Below are positions 40,301-46,405 of a DNA stretch of 64,000 bases, piece by piece (the first letter of the stretch is position 1; every line of letters starts with the position of its first letter). This stretch comes from a virus, in IMG/VR virus record IMGVR_UViG_3300017917_000733, positions 1 to 64,000 of that record, one strand, 5' to 3'. The notes under the pieces are model-generated. The model made no database searches. It was not told the origin of the DNA and saw only the letters and a list, made by a program, of their open reading frames with translations. The position numbers were made by a program, and so were the translations under genes.

Positions 40301-43300
40301 CATTCAAGGTTCACCGTTCTTATCAGGATATGGACCTGAAGAATTAGTTCCTGGAGTGGTTTCTGATAACTTGACAATGATTGTCAATACACGTCCTGGC
40401 ACAAACTGGGATGAAACTATATACCAACATGTTGGGTATAGCGTAGTTACACGTGAAATTACACAAACAGTAGGAACACAATCAGAATTTAGTTTTGATG
40501 ACATGGTTGAAGTACCTTCTCAAATTGCAGTATACCTAGTTGATTCTTCTACTGGTTTAGGAACAAGATTGTATGAAATAAATGATTACACATCTAATTG
40601 GTTAACTAAGACTATAACATTAACAACTGCACCTTCAATTGGTGACAAGATTATGATATGCGTCTACGATGTTGGTAACGGAGACCAGTTAGTTAAATCA
40701 TCTACTGATTACAATCCTATACAAGTAAATGATACAACTGGATTCTGTGAGATTCAATTAGATTGTAACTACACTGGAACTAGAAGCAGCGGTTCTGGTG
40801 TAATGAGACCAACTACTACTCCTATAAATGTAACAGTAATATCAACTAGTTCAGTAGATAACTCTATATTATGTGAGTCAGTGGATGAATTTGTAATTAA
40901 TAGCCAAATCACATTCCAGGGTTCATTATTTGGTGGGATAACTGCTGATACTCCTTATTATGTTAAAACAAGAAGCTACGCAAGTAACAGGATAACAATC
41001 TCTAACAGCATTATAGATGGCGTTGCAGGACCTGTATTTAACCTAACAACTGCATCTGGTCCTTCTATGACAGCAATAGTTCAAACAGGTAATGGTTTAG
41101 TTTGGACAGATCCTATCGTTTATCATAATGGATCAACATTGATATTGGGAACAACCTTGTTCTTAACAAATACTAGTGGAGATACAAATACAATCTATTG
41201 TAATACAACTGGTGGTATTGCTGCAAACGATCCAATTGTGTTTAGTGACACGATGTTTGGAGATGTAATTGTTCCGCAAACAGTTTATTACGTAAAACAA
41301 GTTATTGACGGTAATGAATTCACTATTTCTGAAACATTAGGTGGGCCAACGTTAGCATTAACTACTGCTGCAGGTGGTGCAATAGCTATAACAAATGACT
41401 ATGCATTTATTATGGCATCTAATAGTTTAACAGCAAACATGATATTTGCATCTCAGTATAATAATACTACAGATTTTATCTCTTATACTATACTTGGAGA
41501 AACTTATCCTGAACAATATCGCTTTACTATTCCGCAATTACAAACATTTGTTGCTGACGGATCTACAACAGTATTCAACTTGACAAACTATGTTTCAGGT
41601 TCCAATCCAGAAAATGCAGTTGTCGAAGTTAATGGTGTTCGTTTGTCTGACGTAGACTACGTTATAGATGGTTCATTAGATACATTGACCATGCTTTATG
41701 GAACTCCTGCATCAGACGATGTAGTAGCAATAACTAGCTATAACTCTACAACTCGTCAGTATTTCAACACACAGTACGACATTACTGGAAATATTGTTTC
41801 TAACATAGTTAATATCAGTAATGATATTAGTGTGCCTATAGCAACATCATCTTGTACAAGCACAAGTAGCGTTACAAACGAAATTACATGTGCGGATACA
41901 ACAGGTTTTGTAGTAGATCAGACAGTAGAGTTTAAAGCACCTTCTTCAACATTTGGTGGAATTGTTGCTGGTACAATTTACTATATTGAGTCTGTAACCA
42001 GTTCAACAACGTTCAAGATTTCTACCACACAAGGCGGTAGTGCTATGACATTGACTACTGATTCAGGTGTTATGGTTGCTTATGTTGGTGGACAACCTGC
42101 TGTTCGTGTAACTACTGGAATAACCAACGGATTTACTGACGGTGATTTAGTCAGACTAGATGGAGTTGTTGGACCTACACAATTAAACAACCAAGTATTC
42201 TATGCAAGAATAATAAGTTCTACCCAGTTTGATCTTTACAATCAACCTTACGATTCATCTTATAATGCTATAAATGATCCTGTTACAGGAACCACTATGA
42301 ATGCTTATATATCCGGAGGCTATGTATGGAAAGATCAGACATATATATTACAGACAACCAGAGCAACTGCTACTGATTCGTCAAACAATATAACTGTCAA
42401 TTCAGTCGATGACCTTGTGTTGAATACTCCAATCGTCTTTACTGGAACTACATTTGGTAATATTGTTGAAGGAACAGTTTACTATATTATTGACATTAAT
42501 ATTGCTGTAAACACTATAAAGATTTCTGAAACACATCAAGGCCCAGTGTTCGTCCTCTCAGTTGATACGGGTGATATGGCCGTGACTCAATGGAAGCAAG
42601 ATAATGTTGATAGACTATGGGTCACTGTCAATGGATATCGCGTTCCAAGTAGTTCGTTGTTTATTAATGATGGAGTAAACATCAGCATATTGACAACAAT
42701 CACAGCAGGTGACACTGTAACTATTACTAGCATGATTCCTAGCGAAACACCAAATCAAGTTACATATATTCAAAATGTAGGTAAGACTGGTATACCTAGT
42801 GTTTATCGCGCTGATCCTCCAACTACTACATGGTTAACACAACCGTTGTACGTTACAAACGATACAATTTATGTAAATGATGCATCTAAATTGGTGACAA
42901 CAAATACGTTTGTTGTAACGGTCGACAGTGTACCATTTTCTGTTCAGTTAGGAGATGATAAGAACTCTATCAGTAACATAACTGTATACAATAAAACTAC
43001 TTCTACTGAATTATCATCTAACGATTTCCATCTAGAAATACAGGATACAGCTCCTGTATTGGTGATAGAAAGTTCTATAAGTATTGGAAATGAAGTAGAA
43101 ATTACGGTAGTTTCTGGTAATTTACTCTATGTAAACGGAGAACAAATTAAGTTCTCATCAATAGATTTTACAACAAATTCAATATCTGGATTACAACGCG
43201 GTGCGAATGGTACCGGAGTCAATATAGAGATTTCGATATATTCACGTGTGTACGGTATATTGTCATCACATAAAATGGCTGATCCAGATTATTACGTGAC

Positions 43301-43394
43301 TTGGAATTCATATGTTTACAACACTGTTGAGGGTGACCCATTACAAATCAGTGATACTAACCCTGCAATATTCTTGAGAACGGACATACCTTAA
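25341..43394 (+). CDS. 7: Giant gp7-like baseplate protein with repeats and propellers
   Basis: One uninterrupted frame of 6017 codons directly after gp6. The N-terminus (NFLPDIFKTTTNSQFLNATL, KIEGYIGSKFGYG) matches the opening of the large gp7-slot wedge proteins of marine T4-like phages; T4 gp7 has 1032 residues. Landmarks: FG-GAP-like propeller repeats (about residues 2350-2990, for example DNFGSSLSTNYYGDTVTVGA); a baseplate-type segment EAKPYHVVIKDFL near 3538; DLTQLVRGIVYPNSTYLGN near 4640; sialidase/BNR-like propeller repeats (about 4710-4980, SQDGVTWN, TSIDGVVWTQS, SSTNASNWVQ); and about a dozen copies of a 70-85 residue YYI/FGGI repeat, mostly after residue 3770. No signal peptide or membrane segment. 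The N-terminal part should build the wedge, and the repeats probably extend outward for host contact; that split is inference. Confidence 0.7.
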   Translation: MVTRIRTLNFLPDIFKTTTNSQFLNATLDQIVQQPNTRKIEGYIGSKFGYGVNATNKYVVEPNKTRTDYQLDPGVVFLKKDTGFAQDFISYPGIIDALNLAGGVTNDNSRMFESQFYSWDSFTNLDKIINFNQYYWVPEGPEAVTVSTGIVYKDENYVVTDTPNGYLISAEGSSLSTTNPYLTLLRGGTYTFTVDQNTQFWIQGVPGVTGFDPAQVNVQTRDVLGVENNGATQGVITFTVPEKDAQNEYDVPGNNSVDIVTTLPFAQVNGALISAINGLDGITSLDGLTLMFYDTGVENEQGFIQPVSGPGYYTDVAATFYQITVDNGQIILSDYAPIPTGEKITAKYGTQWIGRSFFRNTFGQITLIPYLSAVLDTLYYQDGSSENKVGQLRLIEANATDRINIIENILGRKNYTSPNGVVFTNGLKIIFDGNIYPTSYENTEYYVEGVGTAITLIPVDETLVPEPFTFGSYIPYDTLNYDIGNYDVGLYVPVTPDYITIARNAINKNAWSRSNRWFHIDVLNATAAYNNNPDLLSLYTTNDNKAKRPIIEFYPNLRLFNSGIVGKAPVNFIDQRTTDAFTYVAGQENYYPDVQVYTAYTATINAASGSIITTATATTANPNNAIVCTSTAGFRKNDKVTFTGTTFGGITASTTYYIESVVDSTSFTITTEQNGDVLVLTAGSGTMTVTVNPLTTTIDVATSDITGTLQVGQYVVDSTNLLPINSRIQSISSTSGTTTIVVYWDDVQSVSGTTVASIIANDINNDNYQLFDGARIVFTEDTNPEVRNKVYVAHFATPVTGGDTVITLTLADDATVLPYEQVVAYSGYNNLGKTFYFDGTQWIQAQQKNTVNQPPLFDVFDKDGISFGNETVYQGTSFTGNKLFAYGIGSGIEDIYLGFPLRYSSVDNVGDISFDVSLNLDTFNYVNTLTNSPVTKKVNTGYVYNYTDIATYDRMLGWQTAIGPSVQYQLFEFNYYASNPVTSYTCDISMLNSTDSPWPTIQVFVNNVLQPRTSYTTTVTPNSTIVNFTVPEPLIDTVVEVALLSNQVSKIGFYGIPINLNNNPLNQDLSVVNIGDIRGQYQSIYYNNPNTVGNVFGPNNYRDLGDVVPYGTRIIQNSASLVLPGTFLRQQNHNLFDALMFNSKEYINFKTLLVSTVNNTDYNVYQTPAFMLDDALDQITANKTDGDPFFWSDMLPGKSAYITNTYSFANALDISIYPLSKIYNFNTANYNGVLVYLTRNNIITQLINNVDYTVSVDAPSLTVTLDLLPNDQITIKEYNQTYGSYVPNTPTKLGLYPSTIPSVVLDSNYNQPTYFIVGHDGSYNKLYGDYVNGQLVDFRDKVLLEFETRIYNNLKLGDTLPISEYDILPGFFRDTDYSYDEILEIYSSNFLNWVGQNRIDYKTQYYNANNEYTYNYNRSGNKINNEPIPQGYWRGIYQYFYDTANPDTMPWQMIGFTDKPTWWETRYGPAPYTSDNLVLWGDLAQGINWNNGNPVTLSQFVRPELLQVLPVDSNGDLVSPFVAIVRNYTSQTFMRDWKVGDVGPAEFSYRRSSTWPFDLMKIMALTKPAQFFNLGVDLDNYRYNSEFNQYLVNDRSHLIISDVEIYGNGTAKTSYINWIVDYEKQVGIDATTNITDLLDNLDVRLVYRLAGFSDKNLLKFYVEKGTPNSNNASLLIPDESYSVLLYDNPPFDRIIYSGVIIQISNDGYFKVYGNSQTNAYFKVLKPKINGNYETVTVDNYSVKLPNDYSDIEEVIAYGTTLYSIQEVATFLKSYGKYLQSQGVLFEQVEVGMPITWEQMVAEFLYWAQSGWDIGSIININPAAKLIAIDKVDSVVQPLTLQRQNFILNQNLYPIQSVDLSVVRDGTAFTAQPLNQGDTVAYGQFNMYSFEHGIVFDNVTLFDDIIYNLVTGLRQNRIYVRGTKTAEWNGTIDAQGFILNQDNIIEWSPVTKYTTGSIVTYKNKYWIATKIIQPAMVFQERDWKETDYNEIQKGLLPNSSTRSYESTLYYDVDKANLEQDADLLSFSLIGYRPRDYLALADLTDITQINVYKNLIKNKGTRNATEAFKGATLPQGGIDYDIYENWAIKTSEFGGVLNNNFVEFRLNQTELTGNPSIVGLTTGYYTNGVQQEVPLYNLYNYGRPVTDPNVLPVVPAEEPSKLFPDAGYVNFNDVKISSYFYSGLINNTVPLSNLYVGDYVWLANYQGTWNVMTPVSQGEVVLARSIGTDVVSLTFDKPHSLTQYTPFALINFNSNLDGYYIANSIVDPYTITITIPNLGTPFLTAITGNGIVVTFQSNRVRKTSDITNLPLLNNEFVKDKVWVDTASNGSWAVYRKSLNYQYSKEFTNDGSLNYGSAVAYADSFGYLIGDNELGEVYRYVYNPLRNRYDLVQTLTGDSSFGSTISYSGNIVAISQPTGATASDRKVRIYEYVSNNLVDELQLLQTIDAPDSLITSWGSALAVSGDLNWLYVSDTANNTVYVYRKSLVDGLYAYSTVLPSVSGLVSGDNFGSSLSTNYYGDTVTVGAPNIDVGALADVGYAYAFDRLYQNFEAATTSIPFVPLTFNLAVTVSTTSKTATNTSEGGFADYIKVTSGLTGVSIDDPVVFSGTILSAGALQENRIYYVVDISGSRFKVSTTRGGAPVTLSTDTGTMTCTFQTEPVFVSVNGTTLSDDNYFVVGSVLSVISTINAGDIINVSTSTFVLSQTFASEDTTRVGPEFGTSVANNSYATEILVGAPFEIRETTGEGAIYRYTNSGGKYGYIIGTGTVAISAPTTILINGYAVSLVAGDATSVANAILAANITNVTASAVDGKLTIALLNTSLATVNDKLNLAVLNDSDWAELGIDLYTRTEVITCPHTQGATQFGTVIKFNEYQSFVASAVSGNRYVGTTFDSTDDENFDNDTIFDNNATQFVDVFKNAGAVYMFDYLENYNETLLNVGKFVYAQSTNSLNTEYGNQPLYGKALDFNNYTVVVGSPNFEFDGNYGQVISYVNDINESDWFIYRNSSSIVDINKIQNAQLFSAENNQTLVNLDYIDPLQGKILGSVRQNIDIVSNTDPANYNSPNATNKGSIVWGPEQVGQVWFNTNNVRFVNYHQNDDVEYNSQYWGQVFPGSDVAVYSWIASNELPVNYQGPGTPHDLDSYVVFNTQDTRGMFVPVYYYWVRNTNIVFTKRGKTLSDTIIESYITNPKNSGISYFAPLLPNVFGLYNTDEYVNNTDTVFHVGFSTGTNDDVAHAEYSLIRANYADDFLPGLPINNNQSPISLYDRLLDSLSGVDETGAVVPDPFLPKAVQSGIYARPRQSFFVNRFGALKNYLTYANEIIAQYPITETKNELTFLFKVGDINPSTGLPFYDTQNFWNYINWWATGYDNNTKSVLQVPLYADLSALSVPAGTIVTVAQNNNGNSETYVLQTTGTWERIGLQNGTIEFKSTLWDYNEGKFGFGGSFYDTTVYDEYPSEETRYIIRAINEQIFTDELLIHRNKGLILLFEYIQSETIESQNYLPWLNKTSLVDVSHTIRELRPIEVFQSDNQQFLSSYLNEAKPYHVVIKDFLFKYTGTDVFEGDITDFDLPAKFNFETNQFITPELVYSSPSTVNQYLPTDSIWQTTDYSQWFNNYGLSITGVDNYQITVLSSYIALNSQTIVVDNVSGFPVNGVIRIGDEQIGYSDVDRSTNTLFGLTRGVNETAITTHIPGENIYINLPAALLLNAGRGYVNPPRITAYIDTSIYPEPRQAAILEPVMNLDKILSINVINPGDGYAVLPEIIIDPSITVSVNSDDVSTTENTIRLLQPLLQTGDLVRYTVGADTTAIGGLDNGQYYYVNVLDTTPSFIIALYTTYSNAVNDVDRVTLYSTGSGSNNNLSVSAKASCVTNSQPIRENQITLRFDRTSYNSEITEWQSGEFYGSFYAGLYNNSETISSSSIGLYATQPPIDTILASFRGAPFQISNVTDDLSLTWSSRTRNVVSTTSGTNVITIEPSEGGAPDMGSVSPTTGFYVGMPIKFVGSVGTSGLSDSTTYYVNNIVNGTDFTVSASSTLTPTVALNTTTIGTAGLLSYIGQVVDTTIITIDYPGIRNVSATAATTNALTVDLTFSGQGGTSRFYPGLPISFVGNVFGSVIENEIYYVTTIIDDQTFTMSTNSDPELINVTATNSSGNIITCESTLGLSVNDPVIFNNMTISGSTVSSFGGITSGIIYYVATVLSPTTFTIATAPNSSAISLTTQAAGTGTGCIVTNQKDTAQLSTATGNMTLNVGLPLSPGQVNGQRFTLYQSVPEFGNTTPYTNITGTTGDLLTYTITHTVSAGDEIILFTSGGSIFSNMYVNMPFRVASNIGNLTTGTTYYITDFGNVTTTVTGTATPSNILTCNSTDGFYVDMPVKFSGTSLGGIDLNTTYFIVNINSSTEFEISTTMGGSSFAVYADAGTMTVTGSPYITASTSIGGLNVTLSDATGNVTATQYVTGTPIFDIGYTLGGYYVDNIVDAGSGFAVTNTITILGSDVGGVDGVNDLTIMVNTVDTQGEILTTIVEGTPPGTVSYYYLKVISETQCEVYYDPLMQIPVPINDFVYVQGDYALLPEPFYFNQSIVKYGNNVYQCIVSNNDTEFIPGKWLLLDSGSRELNALDRIIGYYKPEKSNDLAWQNYINMPGLDLTQLVRGIVYPNSTYLGNAFAPDEEFPLDVILQDQPFTPSNVDIKAVIYDGSAYYAPAVIIDDYSALLVSQDGVTWNIEKLAEQPIDFTDMIYANSRYLIASDNNAISLLFGYTGTIYSPIVTGAQLNSIAYNNGTFVTAGNKIIRSTDLEVWTDVYTFTNGYNNTINSVSYVDVAFFTGFIAVGKTVIPGGSGQYGIILTSIDGVVWTQSAFTLADYGLNSVAANSDYIVAVGENGSIISSTNASNWVQEVSGTTETLNNIVWGYDKFVVVGGNTTGTIITAPSTPTTWTLQTSGTTELLNDVVYNSLGDEYIVVGENNTILQSSDAITWVNQSKILLEPTKYNIQGSPFLSGYGPEELVPGVVSDNLTMIVNTRPGTNWDETIYQHVGYSVVTREITQTVGTQSEFSFDDMVEVPSQIAVYLVDSSTGLGTRLYEINDYTSNWLTKTITLTTAPSIGDKIMICVYDVGNGDQLVKSSTDYNPIQVNDTTGFCEIQLDCNYTGTRSSGSGVMRPTTTPINVTVISTSSVDNSILCESVDEFVINSQITFQGSLFGGITADTPYYVKTRSYASNRITISNSIIDGVAGPVFNLTTASGPSMTAIVQTGNGLVWTDPIVYHNGSTLILGTTLFLTNTSGDTNTIYCNTTGGIAANDPIVFSDTMFGDVIVPQTVYYVKQVIDGNEFTISETLGGPTLALTTAAGGAIAITNDYAFIMASNSLTANMIFASQYNNTTDFISYTILGETYPEQYRFTIPQLQTFVADGSTTVFNLTNYVSGSNPENAVVEVNGVRLSDVDYVIDGSLDTLTMLYGTPASDDVVAITSYNSTTRQYFNTQYDITGNIVSNIVNISNDISVPIATSSCTSTSSVTNEITCADTTGFVVDQTVEFKAPSSTFGGIVAGTIYYIESVTSSTTFKISTTQGGSAMTLTTDSGVMVAYVGGQPAVRVTTGITNGFTDGDLVRLDGVVGPTQLNNQVFYARIISSTQFDLYNQPYDSSYNAINDPVTGTTMNAYISGGYVWKDQTYILQTTRATATDSSNNITVNSVDDLVLNTPIVFTGTTFGNIVEGTVYYIIDINIAVNTIKISETHQGPVFVLSVDTGDMAVTQWKQDNVDRLWVTVNGYRVPSSSLFINDGVNISILTTITAGDTVTITSMIPSETPNQVTYIQNVGKTGIPSVYRADPPTTTWLTQPLYVTNDTIYVNDASKLVTTNTFVVTVDSVPFSVQLGDDKNSISNITVYNKTTSTELSSNDFHLEIQDTAPVLVIESSISIGNEVEITVVSGNLLYVNGEQIKFSSIDFTTNSISGLQRGANGTGVNIEISIYSRVYGILSSHKMADPDYYVTWNSYVYNTVEGDPLQISDTNPAIFLRTDIP
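37206..42590 (+). repeat. Family of 70-85-residue degenerate repeats in the giant protein
   Basis: Around nine to ten copies in this stretch, with isolated copies at about 27183-27413 and 33025-33303. The consensus is ITC.ST.GF..ND.V.F.GT.FGGI...T.YYI..V.....F.IST..GG....LTT..G.M. Copies start near 37206, 37550, 37757, 38380, 40820, 41150, 41830, 42090 (weak) and 42355. Copies differ a good deal in DNA sequence, so they are old protein-level repeats, not recent tandem duplications. Confidence 0.65.
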
Positions 43395-43396
43395 AA

Positions 43397-43404
43397 GATA
43401 AATA
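43397..43404 (+). promoter_or_regulatory. Candidate late promoter before the 51-codon gene
   Basis: GATAAATA, 5 bases before the ATG at 43410, so the expected start site is the ATG itself, as at gp25. Confidence 0.55.
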
Positions 43405-43409
43405 AATAT

Positions 43410-43565
43410 ATGAATAATTTTACGGAAAAAAGTCAAGACCCGCAAAAACAAGAGGCTCCTGAAAAGAAGCCCAACGAAAACGCGGGTTATTACTTTTCTT
43501 CTCATATCAAGATATTTGATCCGAACACGAAAGAAATATTAGTCCAAAAACGAGGCGATAACTAA
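43410..43565 (+). CDS. Small 51-residue protein, truncated paralogue of its neighbour
   Basis: A 51-residue frame, MNNFTEKSQDPQKQ onward, with a charged Pro/Lys/Glu-rich first half and the second half SSHIKIFDPNTKEILVQKRG. The second half resembles the N-terminus of the next protein (VEGFLKIYDPNNGEIFVDKK), so it looks like a duplicated first beta-hairpin without the rest. Its stop overlaps the next start (TAATG), implying translational coupling. A late promoter octamer ends 5 bases before its ATG. Function unknown; it may be a structural accessory or simply bring ribosomes to the next gene. Confidence 0.6.
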   Translation: MNNFTEKSQDPQKQEAPEKKPNENAGYYFSSHIKIFDPNTKEILVQKRGDN

Positions 43566-44191
43566 TGTCATTAATCAATCTGTCATATAAAGTTGAGGGT
43601 TTTCTAAAGATTTACGACCCTAATAATGGGGAAATCTTTGTAGATAAAAAGAACGCCATTAACTATGAAAACATGTCGCAAGCTATTGCGTACTCACTAA
43701 GCGCCCGCGCACAAGGCCAGGGCCAAATCTATCAAATGGCTTTTGGTAATGGCGGTGCAAGTGTTGACGAAACAGGTGTTATTACTTATCTACCACCAAA
43801 TACCACTGGTCAAAATGCTGCGTTGTACAACCAAACATATGCAAAAATTGTTAACGACAATAGCGTTTTTAACCTAGACCCTACACGTAACAAAATGACA
43901 GTATTGCATACTACAGGCAAGTTCTATACTGACATTTTGGTACAATGTTTATTAGATTACGGTGAGCCTGCAGGCCAGGCTGCGTTTGATAACAGTACAC
44001 AGACTGATTCCAGCTATATTTTCGATGAATTGGGATTACTAGCGAATTGGGGTACAGATACTGAAGGAAATGTAATTACAAGGTTGTTGACACACGTTGT
44101 TTTTCACCCTGTTCAAAAATCTTTGAATAGACAAATTCAGATAGATTACACAGTTAGAATACAAAGTTTGACAAACTTGATAACAATTTAA
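43565..44191 (+). CDS. Virion structural protein (baseplate/tail fibre region)
   Basis: The 208-residue product starts with the IYDPNNGEIFVDKKNAINYE block and then NMSQAIAYSLSARAQGQGQI and YQMAFGNGG, a combination found in structural proteins of marine T4-like phages. The rest is beta-rich, ending with VVFHPVQKSLNRQIQIDYTV. Position after the giant gp7-like gene is that of gp8 in T4, but size (T4 gp8: 334) and sequence do not prove equivalence. It is coupled to the 51-codon gene upstream. A tail fibre gene follows after its own late promoter. Confidence 0.55.
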   Translation: MSLINLSYKVEGFLKIYDPNNGEIFVDKKNAINYENMSQAIAYSLSARAQGQGQIYQMAFGNGGASVDETGVITYLPPNTTGQNAALYNQTYAKIVNDNSVFNLDPTRNKMTVLHTTGKFYTDILVQCLLDYGEPAGQAAFDNSTQTDSSYIFDELGLLANWGTDTEGNVITRLLTHVVFHPVQKSLNRQIQIDYTVRIQSLTNLITI

Positions 44192-44192
44192 A

Positions 44193-44200
44193 GATAAATA
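44193..44200 (+). promoter_or_regulatory. Candidate late promoter for tail fibre gene
   Basis: GATAAATA, expected start near 44206, 22 bases before the ATG at 44228 with a GGAG ribosome site between. Confidence 0.6.
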
Positions 44201-44227
44201 GTCAAGAATATCGGAGTGATTTTTTAA

Positions 44228-45430
44228 ATGGCATATACGATTATAAAAAGTGATGGAACAGTCTTAACAACCATTGCTGATGGAACAATCAATACTACAA
44301 GTACATCACTGGGCCTACCCGGTAGGAATTATTCAGGATATGGACAAGCGTTAGACACTAACTTTGTACATATTACTGAAAATTTTGCTGACACCACACC
44401 ACCTGTTAACCCTCTAAGAGGTCAGTTATGGTATGATACCAATGCTGGTTCTCTTAAAGTTTGTCCTGCTGACGGTACAAGTAACGCTAATGCTTGGTTA
44501 ACACTAACAACAACTTCTTCAGGTGGCACAACAACATTTGGTCAAGTTACAGTAACTGGTAACTTGCAAGCAAACAATGTAACAGTCACAAATGCTACTT
44601 CAAGTGATATAATTACTGTTCGTTTGGCAACTGTAACAGCAAATGCCACAATCGCAAACGCTATTGTCACTACAGCTAACGTCAGCACATTGAATACAGC
44701 AGTTATTTCTACTGGTGCAAATACAACAACTGGCTCACTAACTGGTACATGGACTGCTAACGGTGGCGCAAGCGGTAACACTCTAATCGTTACAAACGGT
44801 AATATTGTTGCAGTTACAGGTATTAAAACAGACAATTACTATTATGCAAACGGTACCCCATTCAACCCAACAGGGTCATATAATAACGGTAACGTATTTG
44901 ATTACTTGACTGGTTCTAATGCTGTTGTTCAGTTTAGCGGAAACATTGCTCCTACAAAAGTCACAACTACTGCAATTGCAGGTGGCGGAACAGTTACTGG
45001 TATTTGGACATTAGCAGTTGGTGCAAGATGGCAAGCAAGTTACGCTGACTTAGCCGAACGCTTTGAAGCTGATGCACTATACGAGCCAGGTACTGTTGTT
45101 GAATTAGGCGGTGATAAAGAAATCACTGCTGTTCAATATGAACTATCTGACGATGTATTTGGCGTTATATCAACTACTGCTGGTTACTTAATGAATGCTA
45201 TGGCAGGTGATGATGACACGCACCCTGCTATTGCTGTTGGAGGCCGTGTACAAGTTAAAGTTATCGGTAAAGTCAAAAAAGGTCAACGTTTAGTTAGCGC
45301 TGGCAAGGGTATTGCTAGAGCAGCTAAGAAAGAAGAATTAACCGCTTTCAACGTTATCGGTAGAGCACTAGCAAACAAAACAGACGACGGTTTGGGCACA
45401 GTAGAAGCTGTAGTCACAATTAGTAAGTAA
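44228..45430 (+). CDS. Tail fibre-like protein with ADLAERF/PGTVV C-terminal domain
   Basis: The 400-residue protein has an N-terminal attachment module (residues 1-95) with LGLPGRNYSGYGQALDTNFV and HITENFADTTPPVNPLRGQL then WYDT, seen in marine phage tail fibres. A Thr/Asn/Val-rich shaft of short alternating strands follows (about 96-250). The C-terminal domain (about 265-400) contains YADLAERFEADALYEPGTVV and GVISTTAGYLMN, resembling the trimer-forming intramolecular-chaperone/peptidase G2 type domains at fibre ends. No catalytic residue is assigned. It has a ribosome site GGAG and its own late promoter. Confidence 0.65.
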   Translation: MAYTIIKSDGTVLTTIADGTINTTSTSLGLPGRNYSGYGQALDTNFVHITENFADTTPPVNPLRGQLWYDTNAGSLKVCPADGTSNANAWLTLTTTSSGGTTTFGQVTVTGNLQANNVTVTNATSSDIITVRLATVTANATIANAIVTTANVSTLNTAVISTGANTTTGSLTGTWTANGGASGNTLIVTNGNIVAVTGIKTDNYYYANGTPFNPTGSYNNGNVFDYLTGSNAVVQFSGNIAPTKVTTTAIAGGGTVTGIWTLAVGARWQASYADLAERFEADALYEPGTVVELGGDKEITAVQYELSDDVFGVISTTAGYLMNAMAGDDDTHPAIAVGGRVQVKVIGKVKKGQRLVSAGKGIARAAKKEELTAFNVIGRALANKTDDGLGTVEAVVTISK

Positions 45431-45440
45431 GGATTAAAGA

Positions 45441-46394
45441 ATGACATACGCACAGTTTGGTACTATTGCCGCAAGTGATTACAATAATTTAGTGGGTGGT
45501 GATCCAGTAACTACTTCAGGAAAGTTGAATACTGTATGGGCAACCGGTGGAACAAATGCTGGGTATGGTCAACCAGCTTTAGCAAACGTTGCTGTTGGTA
45601 ACACAGTCGGTGCTAGTGAATGGGCTAATTTAGTTAATAGAACAGCTAACTCAGCTTCTCATCAAGGGAGTTCTATTACTAGTGTAACTGCACCCACAGT
45701 GGGTGGCACAGTGACATATTTGTCTGCTATTCCTACTAACTTAACTACAATTTATACTAATAGATTAAACGCGCAAACACAAGGTGCGACTACATCTAAT
45801 GCAGCGTCTAGAGGAACATCTTGGAGTTCTGCGCTAACATTTACGCACACCGTTACATTTGCTAACGGTGATGCTGCTCGTTATTTCTTTAACTCAGGTG
45901 GACAGTTAAAAATTACTTGTTCACATGCTAACACAGCAACATCAATTAACCAGTTGTACAATCAACTAGCAAGTAATATTGGCACTGTTGTTATGAGTGC
46001 TCCTAGTTCTGGTACGATCACTATAACCGGAACAACATATAGCGGTATAAGTAAAATAGGTGGCGGCGGTAACACACCGACTATAGACGCTAATAAGGGA
46101 TATTTTGCACAAACAACGTCAAACGCAAACGTATTCACGCAAACAGCAAGTACTGGTCCTTCAGGTTATTTGGGTTCTTTCATCCGTGTAATTACAAAGA
46201 GCAATGGAACACAAGGTTCAAACGGTGACGCTGGTTCTGTCATTACTATCTACACAGTTTGGGATGAAGTTCCAGACGGATTAGTAGTAGGTTCAGGATC
46301 AACTACTACAGTGGTCGCGCAAGCTCCAGAAACTACATATCTAGCAAACACCTGGGGCACAATTACTATTTCAGGAACCGTTACTGGTGCATAA
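45441..46394 (+). CDS. Virion structural protein, possible fibre-associated
   Basis: The 317-residue product starts MTYAQFGTIAASDYNNLVGG, a pattern repeated in tail or fibre proteins of marine phages that begin with short motifs binding other virion parts. The rest is Thr/Ser/Asn/Gly-rich beta structure with GGGGNTPTIDANKGYFAQTT and a C-terminal Ig-like-looking region (FIRVITKSNGTQGSNG...ITIYTVWDEVPDGL). There is no enzyme motif. It has AAGGA before the ATG and is the last virion gene before the accessory operon. Its precise role is not recognisable. Confidence 0.5.
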   Translation: MTYAQFGTIAASDYNNLVGGDPVTTSGKLNTVWATGGTNAGYGQPALANVAVGNTVGASEWANLVNRTANSASHQGSSITSVTAPTVGGTVTYLSAIPTNLTTIYTNRLNAQTQGATTSNAASRGTSWSSALTFTHTVTFANGDAARYFFNSGGQLKITCSHANTATSINQLYNQLASNIGTVVMSAPSSGTITITGTTYSGISKIGGGGNTPTIDANKGYFAQTTSNANVFTQTASTGPSGYLGSFIRVITKSNGTQGSNGDAGSVITIYTVWDEVPDGLVVGSGSTTTVVAQAPETTYLANTWGTITISGTVTGA

Positions 46395-46405
46395 TTTTTA
46401 AAATT

